NCBI RefSeq assembly: GCF_004521985.1
Contig: NZ_SBHZ01000019.1
Location: 34,614-98,613, forward strand
DNA length: 64,000 nucleotides
Direction: 5' to 3'
DNA from: Ectopseudomonas khazarica
Lineage (GTDB): Bacteria; Pseudomonadota; Gammaproteobacteria; Pseudomonadales; Pseudomonadaceae
Shown: positions 1 to 11,706 of the stretch, piece after piece
Numbering within the stretch: the first letter of the stretch is position 1
Layout: each line of letters opens with the position of its first letter
Made by a program: the position numbers and the translations under genes
Notes under the pieces: model-generated
The model's input: the letters and a program-made list of their open reading frames with translations, nothing else
Told to the model about the DNA's origin: nothing
The model's database searches: none

Positions 1-1470
<1,470 letters not shown>

Positions 1471-1495
1471 CCTCGCAGGGTGGATCAGGCCTCAT

Positions 1496-1613
1496 CCATC
1501 TACCGTGGAATCTGCCACGGTGGATGGGGCAGCGCCATCCACCCGGCGTCTGGCACGTAGCCCGGATGCAATCCGGGCATGACCAAATCTGCTTGCCCCG
1601 GATTGCATCCGGG
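1496..1613. repeat. REP-type inverted repeats (REPIN-like) between acnD and prpF
   Basis: Three nested palindromic units fill the acnD-prpF gap. Bases 1496-1527 form a 13-bp arm hairpin with one mismatch. Bases 1519-1543 form a perfect 9-bp arm hairpin (GGTGGATGG/CCATCCACC). Bases 1560-1577 and 1596-1613 are two GCCCGGATGCAATCCGGG-like palindromes in inverted orientation that can also pair with each other over about 18 bp. Paired inverted REP units of this kind are common non-coding repeats in pseudomonads. It lies inside a transcribed operon gap, so it may affect read-through or mRNA stability (inference). Confidence 0.8.
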
Positions 1614-1635
1614 CCACTTTTTCAGGACTGCACTC

Positions 1636-2823
1636 ATGGCTCAGCTGCCGCAAGTGAAAATCCCCGCTACCTACATCCGTGGCGGTACCAGCAAGGGCGT
1701 GTTCTTTCGCCTGCAGGATCTGCCCGAGCGCTGCCAGGTGCCGGGCGAGGCGCGTGACCGGTTGTTCATGCGCGTCATCGGCAGTCCTGATCCCTATTCG
1801 GCGCATATCGATGGCATGGGCGGTGCGACCTCGTCCACGTCGAAATGCGTGATTCTGTCGGCCAGCAGTCAGCCGGAGCACGATGTCGATTACCTCTATG
1901 GCCAGGTCTCCATCGACAAGGCCTTCGTCGACTGGAGCGGCAATTGCGGCAACCTGTCCACGGCAGCGGGGGCTTTCGCCATCCATGCCGGCCTCGTGGA
2001 CCCGGCGCGGATCCCGCAGAACGGTACCTGCGTGGTGCGCATCTGGCAGGCCAACATACACAAGACCATCATCGCCCATGTGCCGATCAGCAACGGCCAG
2101 GTACAGGAAACCGGCGATTTCGAGCTGGATGGCGTGACTTTTCCGGCGGCGGAGATCGTGCTGGAGTTCCTCGACCCGTCCGACGATGGCGAGGAGGGGG
2201 GCTCGATGTTCCCCACCGGCAACCTCGTCGACGACCTGGAGGTGCCTGGCATCGGCACCTTCAAGGCGACCCTGATCAGCGCCGGTATCCCCACGGTGTT
2301 CGTCAATGCCGAGGACATCGGCTACCAGGGCACCGAGCTGCGCGAGGCCATCAATGGCGACCCGGCGCAGCTGGCGCGTTTCGAGCAGATCCGCATCGCC
2401 GGTGCGCTGCGCATGGGCCTGATCGCGACTGCCGAGGAGGCTGCGACCCGTCAACACACGCCGAAGATCGCCTTCGTCAGCCCGCCCAAGGATTACCGCA
2501 CCTCCAGCGGCAAGCAGGTGCAGGCCGGCGAGATCGACCTGCTGGTGCGTGCGCTGTCGATGGGCAAGCTGCACCACGCCATGATGGGCACCTGTGCGGT
2601 GGCCATCGGCACGGCGGCGGCGGTGCCGGGGACCCTGGTCAACCTGGCCGCCGGAGGTGGTGAGCGTGAAGCGGTGCGCTTCGGCCATCCGTCCGGCACC
2701 TTGCGCGTCGGTGCCGAGGCCCGGCAGGTCGAGGGTCAGTGGGCGGTGACCAAGGCGGTGATGAGCCGCAGCGCGCGCATCCTGATGGAAGGCTGGGTAC
2801 GGGTGCCGGGCGACAGCTTCTGA
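1636..2823 (+). CDS. prpF: 2-methylaconitate cis-trans isomerase PrpF
   Basis: Isomerase acting with AcnD in the 2-methylcitrate cycle, related in fold to diaminopimelate epimerase. The protein of 395 residues matches the usual PrpF length. It opens with the family motif IPATYIRGGTSKGVFF (residues 8-23) and contains the SGNCGNLS loop (about residue 102) expected around the active-site cysteine. The ATG at 1636 is preferred because AGGA lies about 9 bp upstream and the protein then begins like PrpF; an in-frame ATG at 1579 would start inside the REP repeat. It is co-directional with acnD. The 3' end is convergent with the LysE gene, 5 bp apart. Confidence 0.93.
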   Translation: MAQLPQVKIPATYIRGGTSKGVFFRLQDLPERCQVPGEARDRLFMRVIGSPDPYSAHIDGMGGATSSTSKCVILSASSQPEHDVDYLYGQVSIDKAFVDWSGNCGNLSTAAGAFAIHAGLVDPARIPQNGTCVVRIWQANIHKTIIAHVPISNGQVQETGDFELDGVTFPAAEIVLEFLDPSDDGEEGGSMFPTGNLVDDLEVPGIGTFKATLISAGIPTVFVNAEDIGYQGTELREAINGDPAQLARFEQIRIAGALRMGLIATAEEAATRQHTPKIAFVSPPKDYRTSSGKQVQAGEIDLLVRALSMGKLHHAMMGTCAVAIGTAAAVPGTLVNLAAGGGEREAVRFGHPSGTLRVGAEARQVEGQWAVTKAVMSRSARILMEGWVRVPGDSF

Positions 2824-2828
2824 GTCGC

Positions 2829-3458
2829 TCAGTGCTGGCTGGTACCCAGCAACAGGCCGCCGGCGCCGACGAAGAAGGCGCCGGTGGTGCGGTTCAGGTT
2901 GCGCACGCCACGGGCACTGCGGATCAGGCGGCGAATCTGCAGGCCGAACAGCGCATAGAGCAGCGAAGCGGCGTACTCCGCCAGCAGATAGGTCGTGCCC
3001 AGGTAGAGAAACTGCTCGGCGGCAGGCTGATCGGGGCGGATGAACTGCGGGAAGATCGCCGCGAACAACAGGATGGCCTTGGGGTTGCTGATGCCGATGA
3101 GAAATTCCTGGCGCGTCGCCAGCCACAGGGTGCGCCTGGGTTGCGTCAGACCTTGCTGTTCGTCCAGGGCGAAGGCGCGGCTGCGCCAGGCGCTGACACC
3201 CAGGTAGAGCAGGTAGGCGGCGCCGATCCACTTGATCGCGGTGAACAGCTGTTCGGAGGCCATCAGCATGGCGCCGAGGCCGACCGCCGAAATGAGCAGG
3301 AAGAAAGCGAATGCGATGACCCGCCCGGTGGTCGCCAGTACGGCGGTCGTCACACCATGACGGATACCGTTGTTCATCGCGCAGAAGTTGTTGGGCCCCG
3401 GGGTGATGGCGATCAGCAGGGCGATCGGGGCGAACAGCACGGCATCGTTGAGCGTCAT
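2829..3458 (-). CDS. LysE/RhtB-family amino-acid exporter
   Basis: Inner-membrane exporter of 209 residues, the usual size for the family, with about six hydrophobic segments. The N-terminus shows the LysE signature ITPGPNNF (residues 18-25) followed by GIRHG, and GISNPKAILLFAAIFPQF lies near residue 112. Family members export amino acids, homoserine lactones or related metabolites; the substrate cannot be read from sequence. The start at 3458 gives the canonical N-terminus. It lies 17 bp downstream of ppsR on the same strand and may be co-transcribed with it. No dedicated regulator is adjacent. Confidence 0.88.
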   Translation of the reverse strand: MTLNDAVLFAPIALLIAITPGPNNFCAMNNGIRHGVTTAVLATTGRVIAFAFFLLISAVGLGAMLMASEQLFTAIKWIGAAYLLYLGVSAWRSRAFALDEQQGLTQPRRTLWLATRQEFLIGISNPKAILLFAAIFPQFIRPDQPAAEQFLYLGTTYLLAEYAASLLYALFGLQIRRLIRSARGVRNLNRTTGAFFVGAGGLLLGTSQH

Positions 3459-3475
3459 GGCGGGCTCGCGGCAGG

Positions 3476-4294
3476 TTATTTGAGACGGCGTTCCACGCCT
3501 TTTTCCACCAGGATCTTGGCGGAAATCTCTTCCACGGAGAAGTGCGTGGAGTTGATGAAGGCGATGTTCTCGCGGCGGAACAGGCTCTCCACCTCGCGCA
3601 CCTCGAACTCGCACTGCGCATAGCTGGCGTAGCGGCTGTTGGGTTTGCGCTCGTGGCGGATGGCGGTGAGACGATCCGGGTCGATGGTCAGGCCGAACAG
3701 CTTGTCGCGGTACTTCTTCAGCGACTCGGGCAGTTGCAGGCGCTCCATGTCGTCTTCCGTCAGCGGATAGTTGGCGGCGCGGATGCCGTACTGCATGGCC
3801 ATGTACAGGCAGGTGGGCGTTTTGCCGCAGCGTGACACGCCGACCAGAATCAGGTCGGCCTTGTCGTAATAGTGGGTGCGGGCGCCATCGTCGTTGTCCA
3901 GGGCGAAGTTCACCGCCTCGATGCGCTCCATGTAGTTGGAGTTCTGGCCGATGGAGTGCGACTTGCCGACGGAATAGGAGGAGTGCGAACTCAACTCCTG
4001 CTCCAGCGGCGAGAGAAAGGTGGAGAAGATGTCGATCATGAAACCATTCGCGGTATCGAGGATCGCACGAATGTCACGGTTGACGATGGTGTCGAAGATG
4101 ATCGGGCGCATGCCGTCTCTTTCGGCAGCGGCATCGATTTGTTGTACCATGGCGCGCGCTTTTTCGACGCTGTCGATATAAGGGCGGGTCAGTTTGGTGA
4201 ACTGAATGTTCTCGAACTGCGCGAGCAGGCTCTGGCCCAGGGTTTCGGCCGTGATGCCGGTGCCGTCGGAGATGAAGAAAGCGGTTCGTTTCAT
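3476..4294 (-). CDS. ppsR: PEP synthase regulatory protein PpsR (bifunctional kinase/phosphorylase)
   Basis: DUF299-family protein that inactivates PEP synthase by ADP-dependent phosphorylation of the active-site threonine and reactivates it by Pi-dependent phosphorolysis. The 272 residues match the family length. The protein starts MKRTAFFISDGTGITAE and has the P-loop-like nucleotide site GVSRCGKTPT at residues 152-161. The ATG at 4294 is chosen over an in-frame TTG at 4303 because it gives the conserved family N-terminus. It is transcribed divergently from its target ppsA across 248 bp, a conserved arrangement in Pseudomonas. Confidence 0.95.
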   Translation of the reverse strand: MKRTAFFISDGTGITAETLGQSLLAQFENIQFTKLTRPYIDSVEKARAMVQQIDAAAERDGMRPIIFDTIVNRDIRAILDTANGFMIDIFSTFLSPLEQELSSHSSYSVGKSHSIGQNSNYMERIEAVNFALDNDDGARTHYYDKADLILVGVSRCGKTPTCLYMAMQYGIRAANYPLTEDDMERLQLPESLKKYRDKLFGLTIDPDRLTAIRHERKPNSRYASYAQCEFEVREVESLFRRENIAFINSTHFSVEEISAKILVEKGVERRLK

Positions 4295-4542
4295 TTGCGC
4301 CAAAGGCCTTAAGCTGAGTTCGATTCTTGGCTATGATAGGCCGCGTTTTTCGCCGGCCCCATGGGGTCTGGCATTGTTACTTATTCAAGGGCAAGGCCAC
4401 AATCTTGCGGCAACCTGTCGCCGGAGCGTCCAGCCCCCCGAGAATTTGCGTGAAGGCTGCCAGCTGGAGCCCTGCAGGGCCTAAGTGCAGCGGGCTTCAC
4501 GCGAGTTCTGAGCTTTTCCAACATTCTAGTGGAGAGATCACC

Positions 4543-6915
<2,373 letters not shown>

Positions 6916-6934
6916 GCCTCGCGATCGACCGAAG

Positions 6935-6964
6935 AAGGGCGGGTTGATCCCGCCCTTTTTTTGC
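6935..6964 (+). terminator. Rho-independent terminator of ppsA
   Basis: AAGGGCGGG and CCCGCCCTT form a perfect 9-bp stem with a five-base loop, followed by a run of seven T, 19 bp after the ppsA stop codon. Confidence 0.9.
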
Positions 6965-7122
6965 TTTTCAGGCCGTCGAAAGTGGTCGTGCAGACGCTCC
7001 CGACGGTTTTCGTTGCCTGTCATCCGAGCAGGCAGCCCCCTGGTCCGTCGCTGACGGCGGCATGAATTGCTTTCGGCAGTTCTTTCGCATGCCGTTCAGC
7101 GCCATTGTGGTCTCCGTGGTCC

Positions 7123-8112
7123 ATGCAGAGCAGTAGTGAGCTTTTCCCGGTATCTCTGATCAGCGCCGAGTTGCGTGGCGACCTCAGTGAGGACATCTAC
7201 CTTCTCAAGCCCAACAATAGCCCGGACCCGAGTGTCGAGCTGGCGCTCACGCGTCTCGGGCCGGCCCGGCACGAGGGTGGCCGTGGGGTGCCCGTGGTGT
7301 TGCTGCATGGCAGCTTCTCCAACCGACGCTTCTGGTACTCGCCCAAGGGCATCGGCCTGGGTGCGCACCTGGCGCGGGCCGGTTTCGATGTATGGATCGC
7401 CGAAATGCGCGGTCATGGCCTGTCGCCGCGCAACGAGTGCTACAGCAGCAACAGTGTGGCCCAGTACGTGCGTTACGACCTGCCGGCCATCGCCGACTTC
7501 ATCTTCGAGCAGAGTGGCCAGGTGCCGCACTGGATCGGTCACTCGCTGGGCGGGGTGATCCTGGCTGCGGCGCTTGGCGGTGGCTATCTCGACGAGGCAC
7601 GGGCGCGCTCGGCGGCATTGTTCGGCAGTCAGATCAGTCGCATCTACTGGCCGCTGAAGATCCCGCCGCTGGAGTGGGGCAGTCGCCTGTTGTTGCGCGC
7701 CTTTCCCTACCTGTCCGGGCGGCGTCTCAAGCGCGGTCCCGAGGACGAGCCCGTCGGGCTGGCATTGGAAACCCTGCGCTGGTTGCGCCTGTTCGGGCGT
7801 TTCGCCGACGACGAGCGGGACTGGTGGGCCGGGCTTGCCGAGGTGCGCCTGCCGCTACTCGCGGTGAGTGCCGCCGGCGACCACCAGGACCCGGCCTGGG
7901 CCTGTCGCAAGCTGCTCGAGCAGTGCTCGGCGGCGGACTCTGAGTTTCTCCTGCTGGCCAAGACGGCTGGCTTCTCCAGCGATTTCGGCCATATCGAGAT
8001 GCTGGTCAGCAAGGAGGCGCAGCGGGAGGTCTGGCCGCTCGCCGAATACTGGCTGCAGCACCTGCGATTGCCCGATGGCTTCGCCGAGCGAGGCGCCAGC
8101 CATGACGCTTGA
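7123..8112 (+). CDS. Alpha/beta-fold hydrolase
   Basis: Predicted cytoplasmic serine hydrolase of 329 residues. The oxyanion-loop motif VVLLHGSFSNRRFW sits near residue 60, the nucleophile elbow GHSLGG at residues 139-144 (Ser141), and the likely catalytic His in FGHIEML near residue 290. The substrate is unknown. Position between ppsA and rraA matches the P. aeruginosa hydrolase gene next to ppsA. ATG 7123 is preferred; TTG 7105 is an in-frame alternative with no better ribosome site. No signal peptide is evident. Confidence 0.85.
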   Translation: MQSSSELFPVSLISAELRGDLSEDIYLLKPNNSPDPSVELALTRLGPARHEGGRGVPVVLLHGSFSNRRFWYSPKGIGLGAHLARAGFDVWIAEMRGHGLSPRNECYSSNSVAQYVRYDLPAIADFIFEQSGQVPHWIGHSLGGVILAAALGGGYLDEARARSAALFGSQISRIYWPLKIPPLEWGSRLLLRAFPYLSGRRLKRGPEDEPVGLALETLRWLRLFGRFADDERDWWAGLAEVRLPLLAVSAAGDHQDPAWACRKLLEQCSAADSEFLLLAKTAGFSSDFGHIEMLVSKEAQREVWPLAEYWLQHLRLPDGFAERGASHDA

Positions 8113-8316
8113 GGGGTTGCGGGCGTTTCTTCATGGCGCGCTTGACGCTAATATGTGACGCATCAGGCGCAGCCGGTCATTTTCAGGATTTGTTGCCAGT
8201 CACTCGTTCGCCGGGCGCAGCCGCATTGCGCTGAATTGTCCCGGCGAGCGCGGGTCAATGAAGGTGACCCCGGCGCCAGCCGCCCTTGCTTATCCAATGT
8301 CGAAAGGAGTTCTGTC

Positions 8317-8805
8317 ATGCACTACGTCACCCCCGATCTGTGCGATGCGTACCCGGAGCTGGTTCAGGTGGTCGAGCCGATGTTCGCCAACTATGGCGGC
8401 CGCGATTCCTTTGGTGGCCAGATCGTCACGATCAAGTGCCACGAAGACAACTCCCTGGTGAAGGAGCAGGTCGACCTGCCCGGTCAGGGCAAGGTGCTGG
8501 TGGTGGACGGTGGCGGCTCCCTGCGCCGTGCGCTGCTCGGCGACATGCTCGCCGAGAAGGCGGCCAAGAATGGTTGGGAAGGCATCGTGGTCTATGGCTG
8601 CATCCGTGACGTCGACGTGATCGCGCAGACCGATCTCGGCGTGCAGGCGCTGGCCAGCCACCCGATGAAGACCGACAAGCGCGGTATCGGCGACCTCAAC
8701 GTGGCAGTGACCTTCGGTGGCGTCACCTTCAAGCCGGGCGAGTATCTGTACGCCGACAACAACGGCGTCATCGTGTCGCCGCAAGCGCTGAACATGCCGG
8801 AGTGA
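8317..8805 (+). CDS. rraA: RraA-family protein (RNase E regulator / HMG aldolase family)
   Basis: Protein of 162 residues, the usual RraA length, containing FGGQIVTIKCHEDNSLVKE (residues 29-47) and the conserved active-site stretch GWEGIVVYGCIRDVD (about residues 88-102). Family members either bind RNase E and inhibit its activity or act as 4-hydroxy-4-methyl-2-oxoglutarate aldolases; sequence alone does not decide between these. The ATG at 8317 follows GAAAGGAG; the frame is open further upstream but that part has no family similarity. The stop codon overlaps the region just before cmaX, suggesting co-transcription. Confidence 0.9.
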   Translation: MHYVTPDLCDAYPELVQVVEPMFANYGGRDSFGGQIVTIKCHEDNSLVKEQVDLPGQGKVLVVDGGGSLRRALLGDMLAEKAAKNGWEGIVVYGCIRDVDVIAQTDLGVQALASHPMKTDKRGIGDLNVAVTFGGVTFKPGEYLYADNNGVIVSPQALNMPE

Positions 8806-8810
8806 GTGCG

Positions 8811-9797
8811 ATGCCGGGGCCGACTGCCGCGCTGCTGCATGCCTTCGTGCTCGACGGGAAGGGCGGCGCGCGCAGCATCGAGCGCAGCCAGCTGGACAGC
8901 CTGCAACTGGCCGAGCAGGAAAGCCTCTGGCTGCACTGGGATCGTAGCCAGGAGCAGGCGCAGCGCTGGCTGCGCGAGAGCAGCGGGCTGGACGAATTCA
9001 GCTGCGACCTGCTGCTGGAGGAAAACACCAGGCCGCGCCTGCTGCCCTTGCCGGACCATGAGCTGCTGGTGTTTCTGCGGGGTATCAACCGCAACCCAGG
9101 GGCCGAGCCGGAGGACATGGTCTCGGTGCGCATCTTCGCCGATGCCAGGCGCATCATCTCCCTGCGTCTGCGCCCGCTGCTGGCGACCGATGCGCTGATC
9201 GCCGATCTGCAGGCCGGCAAGGGTCCCAGAACCTCCTCCGAGCTGCTGCTGGAGCTGGCGCGTCACCTGACCAGTCGCGTCGACGACCTGGTGACCGAGC
9301 TGAGCGAGCAACTCGATGACGAGGAAGACCGCCTCGACGAAGACGAATGCTACCGCCCGGATCACGGCCTGATGCTGCAGGTGCGCCGACGTGCTGCCAG
9401 CCTGCGCCGGTTCCTGGCGCCGCAGCGTGACCTGTATGCGCAGCTGGCACGCAACAAGCAGCCGTGGTTCGTCGAGGACGACGATGACTACTGGAACGAG
9501 CTCAACAACAGGCTGACGCGTTACCTGGAGGAACTGGAGCTGATCCGTGAGCGGGTAGGCCTGGTGCTCGAGGCGGAAAGCAGCCGGCTTGGCGAGCGCA
9601 TGAATCGGATCATGTACCGCTTCACGGTGATTACCGGCCTGTTCCTGCCGCTGAGCTTCCTGACCGGGCTGCTGGGCATCAACGTCGGCGGCATTCCGGG
9701 GGCTGACAATCCCACCGGTTTCTTCGTCGCCTGCGGCCTGATGCTGCTGCTGGCGGTGGGGCAGTTGTTGCTTTTCCGCCGCTGGCGCTGGCTGTGA
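8811..9797 (+). CDS. cmaX: CorA/ZntB-family divalent cation transporter CmaX
   Basis: Inner-membrane channel of 328 residues. It has a long, acidic, coiled-coil-rich cytoplasmic N-terminal domain and two C-terminal membrane helices (about residues 265-290 and 300-320) separated by the pore-loop signature LLGINVGGIPG, the ZntB-type variant of the CorA GMN motif. The ion is Zn or Mg by family (inference). It starts with ATG 8811, five bases after the rraA stop; a GTG at 8802 overlaps the rraA stop. It is first of cmaX-cfrX-cmpX, a known operon upstream of sigX-oprF in Pseudomonas, linked to envelope stress. Confidence 0.9.
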   Translation: MPGPTAALLHAFVLDGKGGARSIERSQLDSLQLAEQESLWLHWDRSQEQAQRWLRESSGLDEFSCDLLLEENTRPRLLPLPDHELLVFLRGINRNPGAEPEDMVSVRIFADARRIISLRLRPLLATDALIADLQAGKGPRTSSELLLELARHLTSRVDDLVTELSEQLDDEEDRLDEDECYRPDHGLMLQVRRRAASLRRFLAPQRDLYAQLARNKQPWFVEDDDDYWNELNNRLTRYLEELELIRERVGLVLEAESSRLGERMNRIMYRFTVITGLFLPLSFLTGLLGINVGGIPGADNPTGFFVACGLMLLLAVGQLLLFRRWRWL

Positions 9798-9852
9798 TGT
9801 GTGACTCATTGCCCGGCCATGACGTCTAGCCGTGACATCCCGTGAGGTGCGC

Positions 9853-10098
9853 ATGCACGATCCATTTGAAGAATCTCTACGCGATTTGCTCAAGTCCTCG
9901 CCGTCCAGCCATGACGACGATGCCTGTCTGCACCGGGTTCTCAAGACCGCCAACCGGCAAGTCGGTGCGGGCGATCTGTTCAGCCTGATGGGGCACTGGG
10001 CACAGGCCTTGATGATCGCCCTGAACAACGGTTCGGCGCATGTGGCGCCGGTTTCGCGCCGTACCCAATCCTCTGCTGCTGCTGATAAGGCTGATTGA
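9853..10098 (+). CDS. cfrX: Small conserved protein CfrX
   Basis: Protein of 81 residues, acidic and polar, beginning MHDPFEESLRDLLKSS, with one weakly hydrophobic segment (GDLFSLMGHWAQALMIAL). Identified by its fixed position between cmaX and cmpX and by its N-terminus; its biochemical function is unknown. GTGAGG seven bases upstream supports ATG 9853 rather than the in-frame ATG 9832. It ends 1 bp before the cmpX start, so translation is likely coupled. Confidence 0.85.
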   Translation: MHDPFEESLRDLLKSSPSSHDDDACLHRVLKTANRQVGAGDLFSLMGHWAQALMIALNNGSAHVAPVSRRTQSSAAADKAD

Positions 10099-10099
10099 A

Positions 10100-10924
10100 A
10101 TGGAACTCGACCCCTGGACCCAAAGCCTGATTTCCGCGATGACCGCACTCTGGACCAAGGTTGCCGGCTTCATTCCCAACCTGTTCGTTGCGCTGGTGCT
10201 GGTGCTGCTCGGCTTCGTCGTCGCCAAGCTGCTCGATACCCTGCTGTCCAAGCTGCTGGGCAAGGTCGGCCTTGATCGCCTGATGACCGGCACCGGCCTG
10301 ACCAAGATGCTGGCCCGCGTGGGCATTCACGCCTCGGTGTCGACCCTGATCGGCAAGATCGTCTACTGGTTCGTGCTGCTGATCTTCCTGGTCTCGGCCG
10401 CGGAGTCCCTCGGCCTGCAGCGGGTGTCCGCCACGCTCGACGTGCTGGCGCTGTACCTGCCCAAGGTGTTCGGTGCCGCACTGGTGCTGCTCGCCGGCGT
10501 GCTGCTGGCACAACTGGTCAGCAGCCTGGTGCGTGGCGCCGCAGAAGGCGTGGGTCTGGAGTACGCGCACGGTCTTGGCCGCGTGGCCCAGGGCCTGGTG
10601 ATCATCATCAGCATCTCCGTGGCCATCGGTCAGCTGGAAGTCAAGACCGACCTGCTCAACAACGTCATCGCCATCGTCCTGATTTCCGTCGGGCTGGCGG
10701 TTGCACTGGCCCTGGGCCTGGGCAGTCGGGATATCGCCAGCCAGATCCTGGCAGGCATTTATGTGCGCGAGTTGTACCAGGTCGGGCAACAAGTGCAGGT
10801 GGGTGATGTCGAAGGACAGATCGAAGAGATCGGCACGGTGAAAACCACCTTGCTCACCGACAGCGGTGAGCTGGTATCCGTCGCGAATCGAGTGATGCTC
10901 GAGCAACGCGTGAACAGTCGCTGA
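10100..10924 (+). CDS. cmpX: Mechanosensitive-channel-like membrane protein CmpX
   Basis: Inner-membrane protein of 274 residues with about five hydrophobic segments, including paired TM-helix repeats of the type seen in this small-conductance channel family, e.g. around residues 20-45 and 85-105. A C-terminal cytoplasmic beta domain contains QVQVGDVEGQIEEIGTVKTT, which resembles the MscS beta domain. In P. aeruginosa CmpX affects membrane homeostasis and SigX activity. Translation is probably coupled to cfrX, whose stop lies one base away. A hairpin with a short T run separates it from sigX. Confidence 0.88.
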   Translation: MELDPWTQSLISAMTALWTKVAGFIPNLFVALVLVLLGFVVAKLLDTLLSKLLGKVGLDRLMTGTGLTKMLARVGIHASVSTLIGKIVYWFVLLIFLVSAAESLGLQRVSATLDVLALYLPKVFGAALVLLAGVLLAQLVSSLVRGAAEGVGLEYAHGLGRVAQGLVIIISISVAIGQLEVKTDLLNNVIAIVLISVGLAVALALGLGSRDIASQILAGIYVRELYQVGQQVQVGDVEGQIEEIGTVKTTLLTDSGELVSVANRVMLEQRVNSR

Positions 10925-10948
10925 CGCCAATCTGTTATTTTATGTAGC

Positions 10949-10976
10949 TGCCCGGCAAGGTGTGACCTGTCGGGCA
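10949..10976 (+). terminator. Hairpin between cmpX and sigX, possible attenuator
   Basis: TGCCCGGCAAGGT and ACCTGTCGGGCA can pair over about 12 bp with a three-base loop and one bulge; CTTTTC follows. The T tract is short, so partial read-through from cmpX into sigX is plausible. Confidence 0.55.
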
Positions 10977-11007
10977 CTTTTCGTCCTGACCGTCGGCCCG
11001 ACCCGTT

Positions 11008-11598
11008 TTGAACAAAGTTCAGCCACTGCCCAAGCGCTACGACCCCCGCGAGCTCACCGATGAAGAGCTGGTGACGCGCGCCCATGACGAGCTGTTTCAC
11101 ATCACGCGTGCTTACGAAGAGCTGATGCGTCGCTACCAGCGCACGTTATTCAATGTGTGCGCACGTTATTTAGGGAACGAAAGGGACGCTGATGATGTCT
11201 GTCAGGAAGTCATGCTTAAAGTGCTCTATGGCCTGAAGAACTTCGAAGGCAAGTCCAAGTTCAAGACCTGGCTGTACAGCATTACCTACAACGAGTGCAT
11301 TACGCAGTATCGAAAAGAGCGGCGTAAGCGTCGATTGATTGACGCCTTAAGTTTGGACCCACTTGAAGAAGCGTCCGACGAAAAGACTCCCAAGGTCGAG
11401 GAGCGAGGCGGTCTGGACCGCTGGCTGGTCCATGTCAATCCGATCGACCGAGAGATTCTCGTGTTGCGTTTTGTTGCAGAACTCGAGTTTCAAGAGATTG
11501 CAGACATCATGCACATGGGCTTGAGCGCGACGAAGATGCGCTACAAGCGAGCATTGGATCGGTTGCGGGATAAATTTTCGGAAACTTCCGAAACTTAG
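11008..11598 (+). CDS. sigX: ECF sigma factor SigX
   Basis: Extracytoplasmic-function sigma factor of 196 residues that directs transcription of oprF and of genes for membrane fatty-acid composition. Region 2 includes DADDVCQEVMLKVL (about residues 68-81), and region 4 is the C-terminal helix-turn-helix with EFQEIADIMHMGLSATKMRYKR split across residues 162-183. The start is TTG, giving the N-terminus MNKVQPLPKRYDPREL typical of Pseudomonas SigX. No anti-sigma gene is adjacent, as expected; CmpX/CfrX are the linked envelope proteins. oprF follows 108 bp downstream. Confidence 0.95.
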   Translation: MNKVQPLPKRYDPRELTDEELVTRAHDELFHITRAYEELMRRYQRTLFNVCARYLGNERDADDVCQEVMLKVLYGLKNFEGKSKFKTWLYSITYNECITQYRKERRKRRLIDALSLDPLEEASDEKTPKVEERGGLDRWLVHVNPIDREILVLRFVAELEFQEIADIMHMGLSATKMRYKRALDRLRDKFSETSET

Positions 11599-11706
11599 TT
11601 CAGCTTTCCGACCACTAAGGGGATGGCGAGACCTGATAAAATCGCCGCCAAGTTGCCGACTGATTTACCTGGCAACTGACTAACCACCAAGATGGGGATT
11701 TAACGG

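Noticed and set aside
1492..3621. 709-codon minus-strand frame over prpF and the LysE gene
   Set aside because: Covers prpF in antisense and reads LysE out of frame; no family similarity.
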